Shown here in pieces: positions 11,801-23,404 of a DNA stretch of 64,000 bases; within the stretch, counting starts at the first letter, position 1; each line of letters begins with the position of its first letter. A program made the position numbers and the translations under genes. The stretch lies in assembly GCA_035610365.1 (NCBI GenBank), contig CM069432.1, forward strand, positions 114,719,529-114,783,528, in the 5' to 3' direction. The stretch comes from Aquatica leii (taxonomy: Eukaryota > Arthropoda > Insecta > Coleoptera > Lampyridae). The notes below the pieces were generated by a model. That model saw nothing but the letters and a program-made list of their open reading frames with translations, had not been told where the DNA came from and ran no database searches.

Positions 11801-13921
11801 TTTTTAATTCAATTACCGCATCTAGAATCAATTAGTATAAATCGTAATATCAATCCAAATAACGCAAACTTACTAGAATTACATGGTTTTTGTGATGCTT
11901 CCGAAAGCAGCTATGGAGCATGTGTGTACCTAAGATCGGTTGATTCAAGTAGTATTTATCACAGTCAATTAATATGCGCCAAATCAAAGGTAGCTCCCTT
12001 GCAAACGACTTCAATACCAAGATTAGAACTATGTGCGGCAGTATTACTGACTAAATTAATAGAAAAGGTTAAATCAAGCATATGCATAAGCATCGATTCA
12101 GTTCATTATTGGACTGATTCTACAATCGTCCTTAATTGGTTAAACGCAACTCCAAATAATTGGAAAACATTCGTGGCAAACAGAACCGCAAAAATACAAA
12201 GTTGTTCAAATTTTAAGCAATGGCATCATATAGACAGTAAACAAAACCCGGCCGACATAATATCTAGAGGTACCACTGTAAACAATTTGATAATTTCTAA
12301 ATTATGGTGGGAGGGACCTTCTTTCCTAATAAAGAATACTATTGTTTTTACAAACGTTATAATAAATGAAAATACGCCTGAACGAAAACGAGATTCAATT
12401 GCATTAATACAAACAAACGCGGATAACATATTTTTTCAAGTGTTCGAAAAATATTCAAATTTCGAACAACTCGTACGCGTAGTAAGTTACATACACCGAT
12501 TCATATTTAATTGTAAAAATAGATCGAACAAACGAACGGGTATTTTAACATATAATGAACGTAATCGTGTTAAAAATTTTATATTTAAATTAATTCAGAA
12601 ACAAGAATTCTTAAAAGAATATAACTGTTTAAAACTACAAAAACCAATAAAAAGCAACAGCAAGTTATTATCGCTAAATCCGTTTATAGATAGCAATGAT
12701 TTAATAAGAGTAGGTGGCAGATTAGCTCAATCTTCTATCATTCCATTCGACAAAAAATTCCCAATAATTTTACCTTTACATAATCAGATTACAAATGTTA
12801 TTATTAAGAACGAACATGAAAGATTATTGCACGCAGGTGCTTCGGCTACGTTATCGTCTCTAAGAGATAACTATTGGATAATCGCTGGTCGCAGCCGTGT
12901 TCGAAAAATAATTCATAACTGTTTGAGTTGTTTTCGTGTATCGCCTAAATCATATACCGAATTAATGGGCCATTTACCCAACTATCGGATAGAACCGTCA
13001 AGACCCTTTATTAATAGTGGACTAGATTACGCAGGTTCAATTTCATTAAAGGAAGGTCGCGGTCGCGGAAAGCGTACTACTAAGGCATACATAGCAATAT
13101 TTGTATGTTTATCTACACGTGCTATTCATTTAGAATTGGCGTCAGATTTATCTACAGATACATTCATAGGCGCCTTGAAACGTTTCATATCGCGTCGTGG
13201 TCACGTCCGCAACTTATATTCAGATAACGCTAAAAATTTCATTGGCGCTAATAACGTTATAAAAAATTTGAATCGGCAATTTATCAAACAACTCACTAGC
13301 CAAACAAACGAAATTACTAAGTTGAATATTGATTGGCATTTCATATCTCCTAACTCACCAAATTTCGGTGGTATTTGGGAGGCCGCAGTAAAATCATGTA
13401 AGCTGCATTTAAAACGAACAATTAAAGATGCTCTCTTAACATATGAGGAAATGTACACAGTGTTGGTGCGAATTGAAGCATGTCTTAATTCTCGTCCTTT
13501 AACTCCACTTTCCTCAAACCCTAATGACCTTACTGTTTTAACTCCTGGTCACTTCCTTATTGGAGCGCCATTAACATCATTTGTGGAGCCTGACGTATCG
13601 GAACTAAAACTAAACACGTTATCAAGATGGCAGTACATTGAATGCTTACGCCAAACGTTTTGGAAGAAATGGAGCAAAGAATATCTTCACCAACTTCAAA
13701 CAAGAAATAAATGGAAACATAAATCAAGCAGACCCATACAAATCAACGATCTGGTATTACTAAAGGATGAAAATTCTCCACCGCTCAAATGGCCATTAGG
13801 AAGAGTAATTGAACTGCATCCAGGCGATGACAACCTTGTAAGAGTGGTAACAATAAAAACTTCAAACGGAGTGAAAAAACGTGCCGTATCAAAAATTTGT
13901 GTAATACCAAGTGAAACTTAG
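8804..13921 (+). CDS. BEL/Pao gag-pol polyprotein, intact
   Basis: This 1705-aa ORF has no internal stop. I chose the ATG at 8804 because the 30 upstream residues of the open frame are hydrophobic leader-like sequence without family similarity, while MSTTNIETL begins a BEL-type gag. In order: DUF1759 gag (from ~115, PQFNGARDQWESF), zinc knuckles (~320-390, Cys/His-rich), DUF1758 retropepsin (~445, LLDAGSQRNF), reverse transcriptase with YVDD (~853), RNase H (~1026 HGFCDASES; ~1101 WTDST), integrase zinc-binding and DDE core (~1340-1530; YSDNAKNF, GGIWEAAVK), and DUF5641 (~1580-1700). Length and order match complete BEL/Pao polyproteins. It makes virus-like particles and inserts cDNA copies. 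This is the longest ORF in the window. Confidence 0.96.
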   Translation: MSTTNIETLINKRTTLKTKITKFRSFIKKSNNTDSNDFINVKERLNDLQTIYNTYETLQDQIEILDFQQSSDRDDFDANYYEAKTEARIFLENNLLNSSSNKHNESNNVDTLNIQTKLPPLSLPQFNGARDQWESFYECFISMIHNEPKLSNIQKLNYLRSCLKNDALKRIENLSTTNENYEIALDILVKRYDNKQLTIKDHVTALFNLNEIKKPSSQALMDILDNATLHLKVLKNLSLPTDHWDILLIHLLTIKLDFASKRDWEQHNKDDIPTFNDFCTFLYNRSKTLASLEFDKKPNERIAKTSFKPHSYSFPSTVSHVTICNNCKGSHYISVCEEFLSLSINDRFKRSQELRLCKNCLKSNHSTYNCKSENRCKTCKKRHHSLLHNNIEIQNEPIPSTSNNISNQTVVSNLCKIPYSNTEVLLSTAKVEAINGNKNIIVRVLLDAGSQRNFITYDTCNQLNLKLNEINFPISGINNSNSTVKHCTKVFIKSRMNSFTKEINCLVLNKITSNLPLSSFSLWQIEIPKIKLADDTFNISSPIDMLIGAELFWELLQVGQIKFNRNAPYFQKTLFGWIVGGNISPAQINSNLVIANLSIQPVNKLETQLYKFWEIEQCAELVNNLSPEENICNLHFEKTTKRLPCGRYEVELPFNINKQYLGNSKNVALKQFYCLENKFKNNPSLKKDYVSFMSEYLNLNHMELVPKHEINANSVFHLPHHAIFKPNSNKIRVVFNGSAKTSTNLSLNDTLMVGLTIQNDLFSILLRFRTHQYVLTADICKMYRQVLINPNHRNYQRIFWRNNVNEPLCEYRLNTVTYGTASASYLAIRTLHKLAEDESVNFKLASKILTRDFYVDDLLTGTNDIECARQLRDDLINLLNKGGFELTQWASNSKALTRDLYKNGNNNQNEIDFHKEETKVLGIRWNSNHDVFKYSVKQVLPTKRITKRNILSIISQLFDPLGLIGPIIIKAKIILQQMWSLKINWDESVPLNVQSQWEQFLIQLPHLESISINRNINPNNANLLELHGFCDASESSYGACVYLRSVDSSSIYHSQLICAKSKVAPLQTTSIPRLELCAAVLLTKLIEKVKSSICISIDSVHYWTDSTIVLNWLNATPNNWKTFVANRTAKIQSCSNFKQWHHIDSKQNPADIISRGTTVNNLIISKLWWEGPSFLIKNTIVFTNVIINENTPERKRDSIALIQTNADNIFFQVFEKYSNFEQLVRVVSYIHRFIFNCKNRSNKRTGILTYNERNRVKNFIFKLIQKQEFLKEYNCLKLQKPIKSNSKLLSLNPFIDSNDLIRVGGRLAQSSIIPFDKKFPIILPLHNQITNVIIKNEHERLLHAGASATLSSLRDNYWIIAGRSRVRKIIHNCLSCFRVSPKSYTELMGHLPNYRIEPSRPFINSGLDYAGSISLKEGRGRGKRTTKAYIAIFVCLSTRAIHLELASDLSTDTFIGALKRFISRRGHVRNLYSDNAKNFIGANNVIKNLNRQFIKQLTSQTNEITKLNIDWHFISPNSPNFGGIWEAAVKSCKLHLKRTIKDALLTYEEMYTVLVRIEACLNSRPLTPLSSNPNDLTVLTPGHFLIGAPLTSFVEPDVSELKLNTLSRWQYIECLRQTFWKKWSKEYLHQLQTRNKWKHKSSRPIQINDLVLLKDENSPPLKWPLGRVIELHPGDDNLVRVVTIKTSNGVKKRAVSKICVIPSET

Positions 13922-14097
13922 TGCAAATAATTAACGTGTGCCGTTACATTAAAAAACAAACACAGGCAACTTATATAGTGGATACTTGAATAACTAGCAC
14001 CTCAGATATGACTATGCAGTGTGTTAAATTTTAATTAAGGATCTCATGTATTAGGCATTATAAGAACTATTTAGATCATTATTGAATAAAATGTTTC

Positions 14098-14110
14098 AAC
14101 GGGGGCGGCA
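14098..14110 (+). promoter_or_regulatory. BEL-1 polypurine tract
   Basis: Purine-rich AACGGGGGCGGCA abuts the 3' LTR start (TGTTCAG at 14111), the expected place for plus-strand priming. Confidence 0.6.
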
Positions 14111-14378
14111 TGTTCAGTCCCTACTTCATTTGCTGGGGTAGTTGCCCCACTCCTGTAAATGAATAAATATAAACTTTAACGTTTTCGAAAGTAAGTAATA
14201 CAGAAGCGTAACTCCGAGCGTACAAAACGTGTAGTTTTTTATAGTTTAGTTTTTATGTTATTATAGTTGTAGTGACATTGTAGAATAAAGAAATATACAG
14301 TGTGATTATTATTATTATTCGTGAACGTGCTTCATATAGAGACAACACCTGTGAACTTTATAGTTCACATATCGTACA
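14111..14378 (+). repeat. BEL-1 3' LTR, uninterrupted
   Basis: 268 bp, TG...CA, same sequence as the 5' LTR without the MITE. Followed by target duplication AGATG at 14379-14383. Confidence 0.95.
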
Positions 14379-14383
14379 AGATG

Positions 14384-17022
14384 GATTGCATCATATTACG
14401 AAATTACTAAAAATATTGAATTCAATAGAAAAATTATTTCGGAATAAAGATAAACTTACCAGCAATTACATAGTTGGAAAGAATAAAAATTAATTTGTAT
14501 GCGTTTTTACGCCATAATTAAGAAAATTTGTCTTCTTTGCACCACTTACGTGCAAGCCTAAAGATGGCTCAAACGGAGGTACCAACAAAAGTCGATTGCA
14601 GGGTCAATTCGAAGTACGACGCGACGTTGCCAAACTGAATAAATTTAAGTGCAATATTAGTTGCAGAAAATAAACGAATGCAAAATTGAATTTTAATTGT
14701 AATGAACTCTTAAGGCGGGCATTTACCTATCTAAAAATGTAGCATTTTAGACCTTTACCGTTTTACATTTTTTAAAGTTATTTTAAAACATTTTGAGTTG
14801 AAATTTTCTCCAGACATGCAGAAAGCATGTGGCTAGAACGTGGAGCTTAGTTTTTTTTAATTTTTTATTTTTTTTTGAAGTTACGTGCTGTTGAAGAACA
14901 CACAAAACAATGCTTAACTTCTATCAATCAGTACAAAACAACTAAGATAAATATTTAAAAAAATCGAACTCCACGTTGTAGCTACACATTTTGTGAACAA
15001 TATAAAAAAAATTGTACTGCGATAACGTAACAATTAGATCCAAAATATTTAAAACCGTAAACGTCTACAAACACTATTTTTGTTAGTATTTTACAAACGC
15101 TACGAGATTCTCCATCCCTACTCTAGACGCGAATAACTAATACACGATTCTTTCGGGAACCATCGGTTAATGAAGTGATTGAAACAGTAAAGCTAATGCA
15201 GATTGCAGACGTAATTAAACCTAAGCTCATGTAAACTTACTTATCTGTAATGTTTACAGAAACTGATAGCTTCGAATTTTCATTACGCTACTAATAAGAT
15301 CTGGTCAGCATAGACATCACATCTTTTAGTATATTTCAGATGAAAGATTTTAATTTCTCTATTATTAGAAGTAAAAAAAAAAGATTTAAATTTATTGTTA
15401 AATTTCTCCGTGGTTAACTTTTAAACATGTTAACATGTAAACAAATTCTATCTAGAAATTCTAAAATACAGAATTAAAATTATATGCTAATTAATTGTGT
15501 ATCGATCAATGTTTCCAAAATACCTAAAATAAATAAAAATGCTACTTTTCTTGTTAGAATTAGAAGCGTAAAAAAAAAGAACCCGATTATGGACGTTTGA
15601 ACAAAAATATGTTTTAAACTTCTTTCATAAAACTATTATTTTTTATATATACATATATACTATACTTAATTTAGATTAATGTTAATTATTTTTTTTTAAT
15701 ATGTGTTTTTGTTCCAATAAGTTAACCATGTTTAACTATATAAATTTATAAATTTTGAAAATGTAGTTTTCTGGAAAAATCTAAATTGCTTGATTATTAG
15801 AAATAAAAAAAATTGTTAAAATTTGATGATGAATTATCTTGTGATCTAACTACCTTTTTTAATTATAAATATAATATTTTTTAGTTCTTTGCTTTTACAT
15901 CAATTCTACTGTTAACATTAAACTTCGTTTTATCACTAATCGCAACTATTTATATCAAATACAACTACGCCTAAATAACAAACTAAAACTAACGGAAAAA
16001 AAATCAAAAACTACTTCTTTTCGATCGGCAATACCAGTTTTTGATGTTCTTAAGATAGCGTCTATTTTTGGAAAATAAATTAATATCATACAAGAGTATT
16101 ACCAATTTTATGGAAAGCCGTTTGGGACAAAAACAATGTAATCATCGAAATATAATTTTATTCATGTATAATTAAAATTGGAAAAATTTACAAGACTGTC
16201 AAAATAACGAGTACTAAAATATTAAAACTAAAAAATTAAATTTGCAAAATAGTAAACTCCAATAGAAATCTTCAAATCAAAATTCACTTTGAAATGTTTT
16301 TAACTTTTAAAATTGTAGTTACAAACTTTTGACCTTTAAAAGGTTTACTCACTTAGCATTTTAAATAGATGAATTTTATAATATATATCACTTTTGCAAG
16401 AGAGGTCGTTATGAGTAAATTACAACGAAGTGAAATATAAAATATTTTTACATGTAGTAAACAAAACAATCATTGTACGTGTTAGCAACTGTGGTAGATG
16501 TAACTTTTTTTCAGTTTTCGGAAAAGGTCAAATTCGTATCTAAAATCGTTTTTGAAATTTTATATCATACCTACATATACATTTTTTTCCACGTCCACTA
16601 CAGAAAGTAGTTTTTATAAAAAACAGAAACTAAACATTCTTACTTTTGGAATACAATATTTGTATGCCAATAGTTGCACTAATTTTATTTATGTATAATA
16701 CCGTATTTATGTTTATACAAATACATATTCTCAGCGTTATCTGTTTAATTCCTTATTCGAGTGCTTATCAGACAGAGTTATCTTGAAATATAAACATGTC
16801 ATTAGTTACATGCTTGATATATGACACTATGATAAGTATTGAAAAAAATCCGAGAGCCGAAGTTGTTACTGAAGTATCCCCTTACCTCCTGCGTCCTGCT
16901 AGTGATGTTAGTTGCATAACTTTCAATTCGCGATGATACATTTGGTAAACGCTGCTCTTAACGGGACGTTACAAACGTACGATCAACGGAAAAACTTTAA
17001 AACTAACTGATTTGTTAATCGG
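14384..17022. other. AT-rich stretch without recognised gene
   Basis: No coding sequence supported. An imperfect inverted repeat (about 14826-14860 against 14953-14990, sharing AACGTGGAG[CT]) spans roughly 165 bp. A GC-richer patch at 14515-14675 holds a 53-codon open frame with no recognised family. Confidence 0.4.
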
Positions 17023-17104
17023 CGACAAATAATCTCGACAATATTAACGCGTTCGCTCGCTACACTCGCTCACGGCGTTAAAACATCTCGATTATTAATC
17101 GCTA
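17023..17104. repeat. Palindrome with CG-rich loop
   Basis: Arms GCGACAAATAATC... and ...GATTATTAATCGC, each with an inner [AT]TTAACGC/GCGTTAA, enclose GTTCGCTCGCTACACTCGCTCACG. CpG-rich loops with GCTCGC/CACTCG recur at 38654 and 39039. Confidence 0.5.
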
Positions 17105-17111
17105 TTATTAA

Positions 17112-20100
17112 GGGGGTACTCCCGGTATTCATTTTTAGAGTGTTCGTAATAGAAAGTTTTCGTGAAAACTATAAAAGATAATTGAACAAATCAAACTTCT
17201 AGTTCTTAAGGAAGGTTGAATGTATGTACCTAAAGAGAGATATTTTATCTTAAGTTGCTCTTTTTTTAATTCTACCTTATTAAAGTTGACCTATATTTGC
17301 AGTATTTTATCTTTGTAATTACGACCTTGAATTTAAAAAAGCCTCTTTAGGTACCTAGATTTATTCTATCTAAAGCAAACAATCTTTGAATTATTGCAAT
17401 AGATATAATAGATTGGGAGATAAATGTCCATTACGAAATGTGTTTTTTCAAATTTTTGTTATGTTAGTTGCCTATTTCTAGGCGTTCTTATTAAAATTGC
17501 GGTTTAGCTTCGGTATCAAATTACAAGATTTATGATGTTTGGAACGACGGCATCAACAGTATTAAGCAACCTGAAAACATAAGTAGCGTTTTATTCAATC
17601 TGCTGATTTTAATATCTATTTAAAATTGTAATTCTACGAACAGCATCAAAAACACCGTTACAGTTTCTAAAGTAAAACCGTGATTAGATACAACAATCAT
17701 AATTTAGATTATGTTGTATACCAAATTTTCGAATAGATTATCGTTTGTTTTACGGTTTATTTACAAACAGCAGAAAGCCGCCGATGTAACTTTATTATTA
17801 TTATTTTATTATTGTTTGTTAATTTTACTTTATTTCACTATTTAATGTTTACATATAAACTTCATATTTATAGTTACCGCATCTATACAAAAACAGTGTG
17901 TAATCAGTTTTCAACCCCAATTATTAAATTAAAAATAATTTATTACGTAAGATTAGATAAAGGCATACATGATCTTGCGTCTTATAAATTTAATAAACAA
18001 TTGGCCTGAATGGTTATCCATAGTTATAAATCTGTAACTTTACTATTCGTATATAAGTATATAAACACAAAATAAGAAACAGTTAGTTTTATCTTCATTA
18101 ACCATCGATTTGTTGATTTCATACATTTAATAAATGCTTAATCGCTAATCAAGGTGATTTGACATTAAAAGTGGCTTTAATACCAAAATCGGAGTGCCTA
18201 GTGTTACTTCCATGCGTATTAAACGTCCACCTCCAGAACTACACGAGCTCGGAAAAACTCTTTTTTAAGGATTTTTGAAATTCGTTTTCTTTTTCTTAAT
18301 ATTTTGTTAGAGTTAAACAGCTTTCTTCTATTCTTCGATAGTCTGCATCGGCTTAAGCAAATTCAATTAAATTTTAAATGCTTCGGGAAACAAACGTTCG
18401 GTTTTTTATCCACGCTTTCTTTCTTTGAAGTGTTGATCAATTTTTTTTTTGTATGTTGCCCAAGACTTCGTTGAACAGATTTTTTATGGTTCACGAACCC
18501 TCCTGGTTGTCTTCTAACTCTTTTCCAGTTCTTTGTCCTACTATCATACTCCCGACAGAGCAATAACAGTTATTACAGGCATGTTACTGTTGTCAACGCC
18601 ACCTGCTTCTATAGCAAATTTTTTTTCTTCCGCGCTAGCACTTTCTATTAATTCCCATGCAGTTTCTTCTATAAAATTTGCCACTAAGTCTTGATTTTTC
18701 AAATAAACATTTTTAGTCATAGAAGAAATATCGCAAATGAAAAAAATTCATGTAATTGAAAAAAAAACAATTCCTGTTGAAATAGACGGTCGGTATTTAT
18801 AATTTATTCTACTTGACATATTGTACATTTTATCATAATTTTGCTTTGTAAACCCGCCAATTTTTCATTAAACTATTTTCATACTATTATTTGTACAGTT
18901 AAATAATTCTAAGTGTTGAAATGAAACCAAGAGGTAATTGTCGTACTTTCGCAGAAATTTTCTCATTTGTACAAAATGAAAAGCCCGGTGCAGTTTCTCT
19001 CAAAGTATTTTTTTGGATACTAACTTCAAGTATTTTCTTAGGAGTAGTTTCACTAACGGTCTCGATTTTTTACTTATATGAGTTTTGGAATTCGTTTTCT
19101 GATTTTAGCCATTTTATTTCAAGTACTTTTCTGTTTAGCACAACAATACATCACTACTGTAATCGTATAGTTTATCAATAAATAATTATTCAACACTTAC
19201 TTTCTATTTATTAAACTATTATATAACTTACTGTAATTATGTTTACTTAATATACTTACACACGTTAATTAAATTGACTACTAGACTGAATAAATTTGGT
19301 GTAGTTGTATTTATATATAAGTATACAGTACAATATAAGACAAAGTTTCTTAAAAGAAACCGACAATTATCTAATGGTATTTTCGATATACATGTTACAA
19401 TTACGGTTCTCACGAAAGATCCAGCTTTTAAATTTAACGTTGTTTATTACCTACTAATAAAATTTACAATGCGACTGAATACTGAAACTGCTAAGTAATC
19501 TAAATTTACTGCAATATTTGCTACTTGGAACATAATTTTATAAATATCGAAAGGGCTAGTTTTGTAAGCAGTCCTGTAAATCAACCAACAGACACCAGCA
19601 ATCTACATTGAAATGCAAATAGTACAATAACCATCCCTTAAAAAGATTTTCCCACGAATCCAGATTTGTGAAAAACTGATTTGAGTCTTTTACGTATTAT
19701 AAATACGATGAATACTTATCTACATATTTATATAAACAATAGCTGTGAATTTAAGAAAACGTTTCAAATTTTATCGGATTTTAAACACTATTTTCTAAAT
19801 TATTATAAATTGCATTACATTAAAAGCTAGACGTGCTTATCTTAAAGCGCGACTTCACATTCCGACACCCGATTGACGCAAGATTACGCAGTATTATTGA
19901 TAAGAATATTGCTTCGGTGTTTCAAATTTGAACATGCAATTATGTATGTATTTCAATAACTGTACACGTTTAATTTTACTTTTGTAAAACGTTTAGTAGT
20001 TTCATTGAAAGTACTTGTCATCACTTCTTATCTATAATTCCTCTATCTTACATAGCGTTTATATACACACGTCAGATTAATTTTTTCATCACCACAGACT

Positions 20101-20181
20101 ATTGCAGGTTTAGAACGGTATCTTCCTTCGAACTTTATTGTTTCAGTCGACGACTTTTAACTTTTTTCCAGGAGTACCCCC
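17112..20181 (-). mobile_element. TTAA-flanked Kolobok/Mutator-like transposon, decayed
   Basis: Inverted ends GGGGGTACTCC (17112) and GGAGTACCCCC (ending 20181) are each bordered by TTAA (17108-17111 and 20182-20185). TTAA duplication is used by piggyBac and Kolobok elements; the purine-rich ends and the transposase fragment inside favour Kolobok/Mutator-like. About 3.07 kb, with minus-strand transposase remnants at 18363-18720 and possibly 18905-19110. The interior is otherwise AT-rich and eroded. The inverted repeat is short (11 bp), so the boundary is probable rather than certain. Confidence 0.62.
18363..18720 (-). pseudogene. Mutator-like (PF20700-type) transposase fragment, catalytic block deleted
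   Basis: From an ATG at 18720 the minus strand reads a region with TAWELIESASAEEKK, then AIEAGGVD and MPVITVI. This matches the segment just before the catalytic DGxWSKRS block of arthropod Mutator-like transposases. The frame then jumps directly to LSGV, a sequence that normally follows that block, so the catalytic segment is missing by an in-frame deletion. A stop follows, and a +1-frame stretch continues to 18363 with basic residues and no recognised motif. The element is therefore inactive. Family assignment is from motif memory. Confidence 0.6.
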
Positions 20182-20185
20182 TTAA

Positions 20186-23100
20186 CAACCTTATTCGTTA
20201 AATAACTATTAATAGGCAATAAATGGCCGAAAGAAAAAACCTGTTGTCGCCTACGTACCTTTGTTTGTCAGAAATATTATTCTTTATTTCATTTTGACGG
20301 CCGCAAACTGGTTTTCTTTAATATACACATTTATTAATTAATACATTTGTCGGCCCCCATGGCCGACAAAAAGTCGTTCCAGTTCTCGCCAAATCTATTA
20401 GCTTTTATAATTTAATGATTTAATATGGTAAATAGGTACTACCTATTTGCGTTGACGCTATTTGCTGATATGATCAAACACGCACATAAATATATATTTG
20501 CAAAAGTATTTACTATTTCCAGCACTTATTTACACTAAGTAAAACGGACACTTTTTAATTTCTGCTTGAATACTCACGCCAGACACCATTTTAAGTTTTT
20601 CTTGTGGTTCTTAATATTGCCGCATTGGCTCATAACTTATATTAGACAAGAAGCAGACAACAATGCATACATACATGTTTTTATGTATGTCGATACTTGA
20701 CTAATATTACTATTATAAGCAAAAATCTGTCGAAACGGCCGTCACCCTAATTTAGCTTGGAATCTTATTTTTATTATACCTACACGTAGGAAGTTGTAAA
20801 AATTATTGCTGTCGTAGCTGTGAGTCAAATTAGTGTGTCTTAACACGTTTTACTTAGCTTGCTTACTTATTTGTTTGTATGTTTGTTTGATTGTTTGTCC
20901 GCAAAATTTCAAATTTTGTAATCGATTTTTCGACCACTTCTACTACACTAATCAAGCTAAAATTTTTTGGACATGTGCATTATCGATCACAATACAATAT
21001 TCAAGCATAAAAAAATATAAAACTTGACATAACTTGAATACTTCTAATCTACGACGGTGGTGTAAGCTATGTAATTCGGGCAAGTTTTTAAACTGTTTGT
21101 TGAAAACTTTATTAAAACAAATTATCATAAAACTAAAAAGTTGAAAATAAATACTTTATAAAAAGTTTTTAAAAAGTAGAAAATAACTTTTCTTCAACTT
21201 AAAACGCGGGCGCATTTATAAGAACTTGCATAATTTAAAAAAATACATTTACATGCGCCCACGTTTTAAAATGAAGTAAAGTTATTTTCTACTTTTTGGT
21301 CCACGGGAAAAACGTGGTTTTTTAAAAAACTTTTTTTATAAAGCATTTTTTAGTCATAAATTTTTCCCCGAAAAAAGAACGATTGGTTAAACTGTATTTC
21401 TCAAGGTTAAGAAAATGTAAAATCTTAAGACAGTTTTTCTAAAGTCTTTTGTTGTGTGGTGTGTCGGCAGTAATTAAAACAAACTTTATCTAAAATTTAT
21501 CTTTATTGCACATATTTATGTGCATTGACACTGCCGAAAGGTTACGTCAGTACGTGTAACAATTTTTTGCGAACTGCTTCTGTTTGGCGGATTCGGGTAC
21601 GTTCGTGCAATTCTATGTATTAGGAAAAGTTGGACACCAACTTTCTTTGCGTCATCTACGTACTGTGTCCAAAATTACAACGAAAATTGTCGTCATGTTT
21701 GCCATGCGTAATTATCCTATATAAAAGAATGCTTCTACTTTGCATACTATCTTACAACTGGATTAGTATCACATCGATTACTCCCTCCGTACTATGTTGA
21801 AGCTGCAGGCAATTTCACCCGATTCAAGGCATGGGCTATGCACAAGACAAATGTTGCTAATAGGTTGATATCCAAGAACCTAGCTTAAACCATTTTATTA
21901 ACATCACACATGTTTGACCCATTATCATATGATTGGGTTTGACAATATTGTATTTACAACTTTATTCCTTCGAATTATGAAATATTGTGTCTGCCAAATA
22001 CTCTTCAGAATTTTAAAATAACTGCTATAATATCAATGAAGCTTTCTCTGATTTCCAATTGGTCATTTCATTCTTAATGAACAACATCTCGAATTACTTG
22101 GTTCATTTGTTCTGTGTGTGATTTATCAAGTGTGCAAATAAACAATACTGTCTAGTACCTTGCGTGGTATATGTCATTCAGTATCTTCTTTCGAACATGA
22201 TTTCGCATTATTTTTATTTCATTTTGCGGCTGCAAGGCCATTTTTAATGTTGTATGTTGACAGCAAAATAATCAAATTCAAAAAATTGCTTTGGTTTTTC
22301 GAAAAACATGAAAGGCTTAAATCACTTTGTGTTTCCTTTGAATTACGTAATCGAAGACTGCTTGTTACAAAATGCAATATTGCATTAATCACTGCACATA
22401 ATATATTTCTCTATTTATTTTTTTCTAATTCAACCGCTTTTCCTAAAAGTCCCTCATTCAGCTATTTCAATAAATTTCTTGACTAAACCGTTGGGTGTCG
22501 GTGAATGTTTGTGTTGGTTCATCTTCTCAAACAATCTTTTAATTTTGAAAACCTGTGATTTGTAATGTTTACATTCCAGGCTTGATAGATTTAGTGCCAT
22601 TGAGTTTGAAGAGTTAACATAGAACACAGCACAGTGAATTTTCTTTTTTAGAATTTCAACTTTTTTACTTTTTTATTATTTGACAACAGCAGATACTAAA
22701 GGAAAGGTGTAAGATATCGTTTATCTCTCTCAGTTAATTTAAAATCAAGAGACAGAGAACATGTGTCTATTAGCTTGATTGATTTAATATACAAAAAATT
22801 ACGCATTTGGTGAGTAATTTTATCACTAGTTTGCTAAGTGTTTGGCTCAAAAAGATCAATTATGTACTGTTTTACCATAATATTATGAAAATTTTCATAA
22901 GCATTGTTTTTGGTTTCGTATGATAATTGTGGTTCTTGATCAATAAGCTTATAAATGGGCTGTTCTTTCTCTCAAGAAGATTTTCATGAATACTTTTTTA
23001 TGTTTCACTTGATGAACACAGTTCTCGAGAATTACCTGAAATAAGTTTATTTGTCTTCAGCCAATTAGCCTTGACTACTGCACTTTACTTGACTTTTGTT

Positions 23101-23404
23101 GGTTTAAATTCTGCTCGTTTTCTATACTGGAAGCGTCGATATTTAGTTATACTGGTATACTGGCCTGAAAAAACAAACATTTGTTTTAACTTCCGGTTTC
23201 GCAAAATCTCTGTAAATTGAAATTTCTAAATGTGATAGAAATAAAATGTAAAGGCCATTTAAAAAATTAGATTTTAAAATAAAATTAAAATCAGAGAACC
23301 GAAAAATATGACGAAAATGTCATTTTAAAAGTGTACCGATATCTTAAGTATTCAATTTAAGTTAATCTTATTGTTACTTATCTCAAAATGTAGATTTATA
23401 TAGA
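20186..23404. other. AT-rich stretch without recognised gene
   Basis: Apart from the fold-back at 21149-21345 I recognise nothing. Open frames at 20833-21027 and 22160-22486 (+) show no domain; the latter is mostly low-complexity Phe/Leu. Confidence 0.4.
21149..21345. repeat. Fold-back element with unequal arms
   Basis: Left arm 21149-21214 (AATACTTTATAAAAAG ... ACGCGGGCGCAT) pairs with right arm 21252-21345 (ATGCGCCCACGT ... TTTATAAAGCATT) across a ~37-bp loop. The right arm contains about 22 extra bases, themselves a small hairpin (CCACGGGAAAAACGTGG). Looks like a fold-back MITE. Confidence 0.6.

Larger units (their letters stand above)
7683..14378 (+). mobile_element. Complete BEL/Pao LTR retrotransposon (BEL-1)
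   Basis: Two 268-bp LTRs (7683-8606 after subtracting a 656-bp insert, and 14111-14378) are identical as far as I can read, start TG and end CA. The element is flanked by a perfect 5-bp duplication AGATG (7678-7682 and 14379-14383). A primer-binding site starts directly after the 5' LTR (TGGTCCTTCG at 8607), and a purine tract (GGGGGCGG) precedes the 3' LTR. One long ORF encodes gag, protease, RT, RNase H and integrase. Matching LTRs and an intact ORF point to a recent, possibly competent insertion, although the 5' LTR is now interrupted. Confidence 0.95.

Noticed and set aside
14511-14675. 53-codon GC-richer open frame next to BEL-1
   Set aside because: No start, no splice signals clearly fitting and no recognised family.
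18921-19181. Hydrophobic 86-codon ORF inside the Kolobok-like element
   Set aside because: The opposite strand reads more like a transposase N-terminus; the plus frame is probably its shadow.
22160-22486. 108-codon Phe/Leu-rich ORF
   Set aside because: Low complexity, no domain; likely antisense of decayed sequence.
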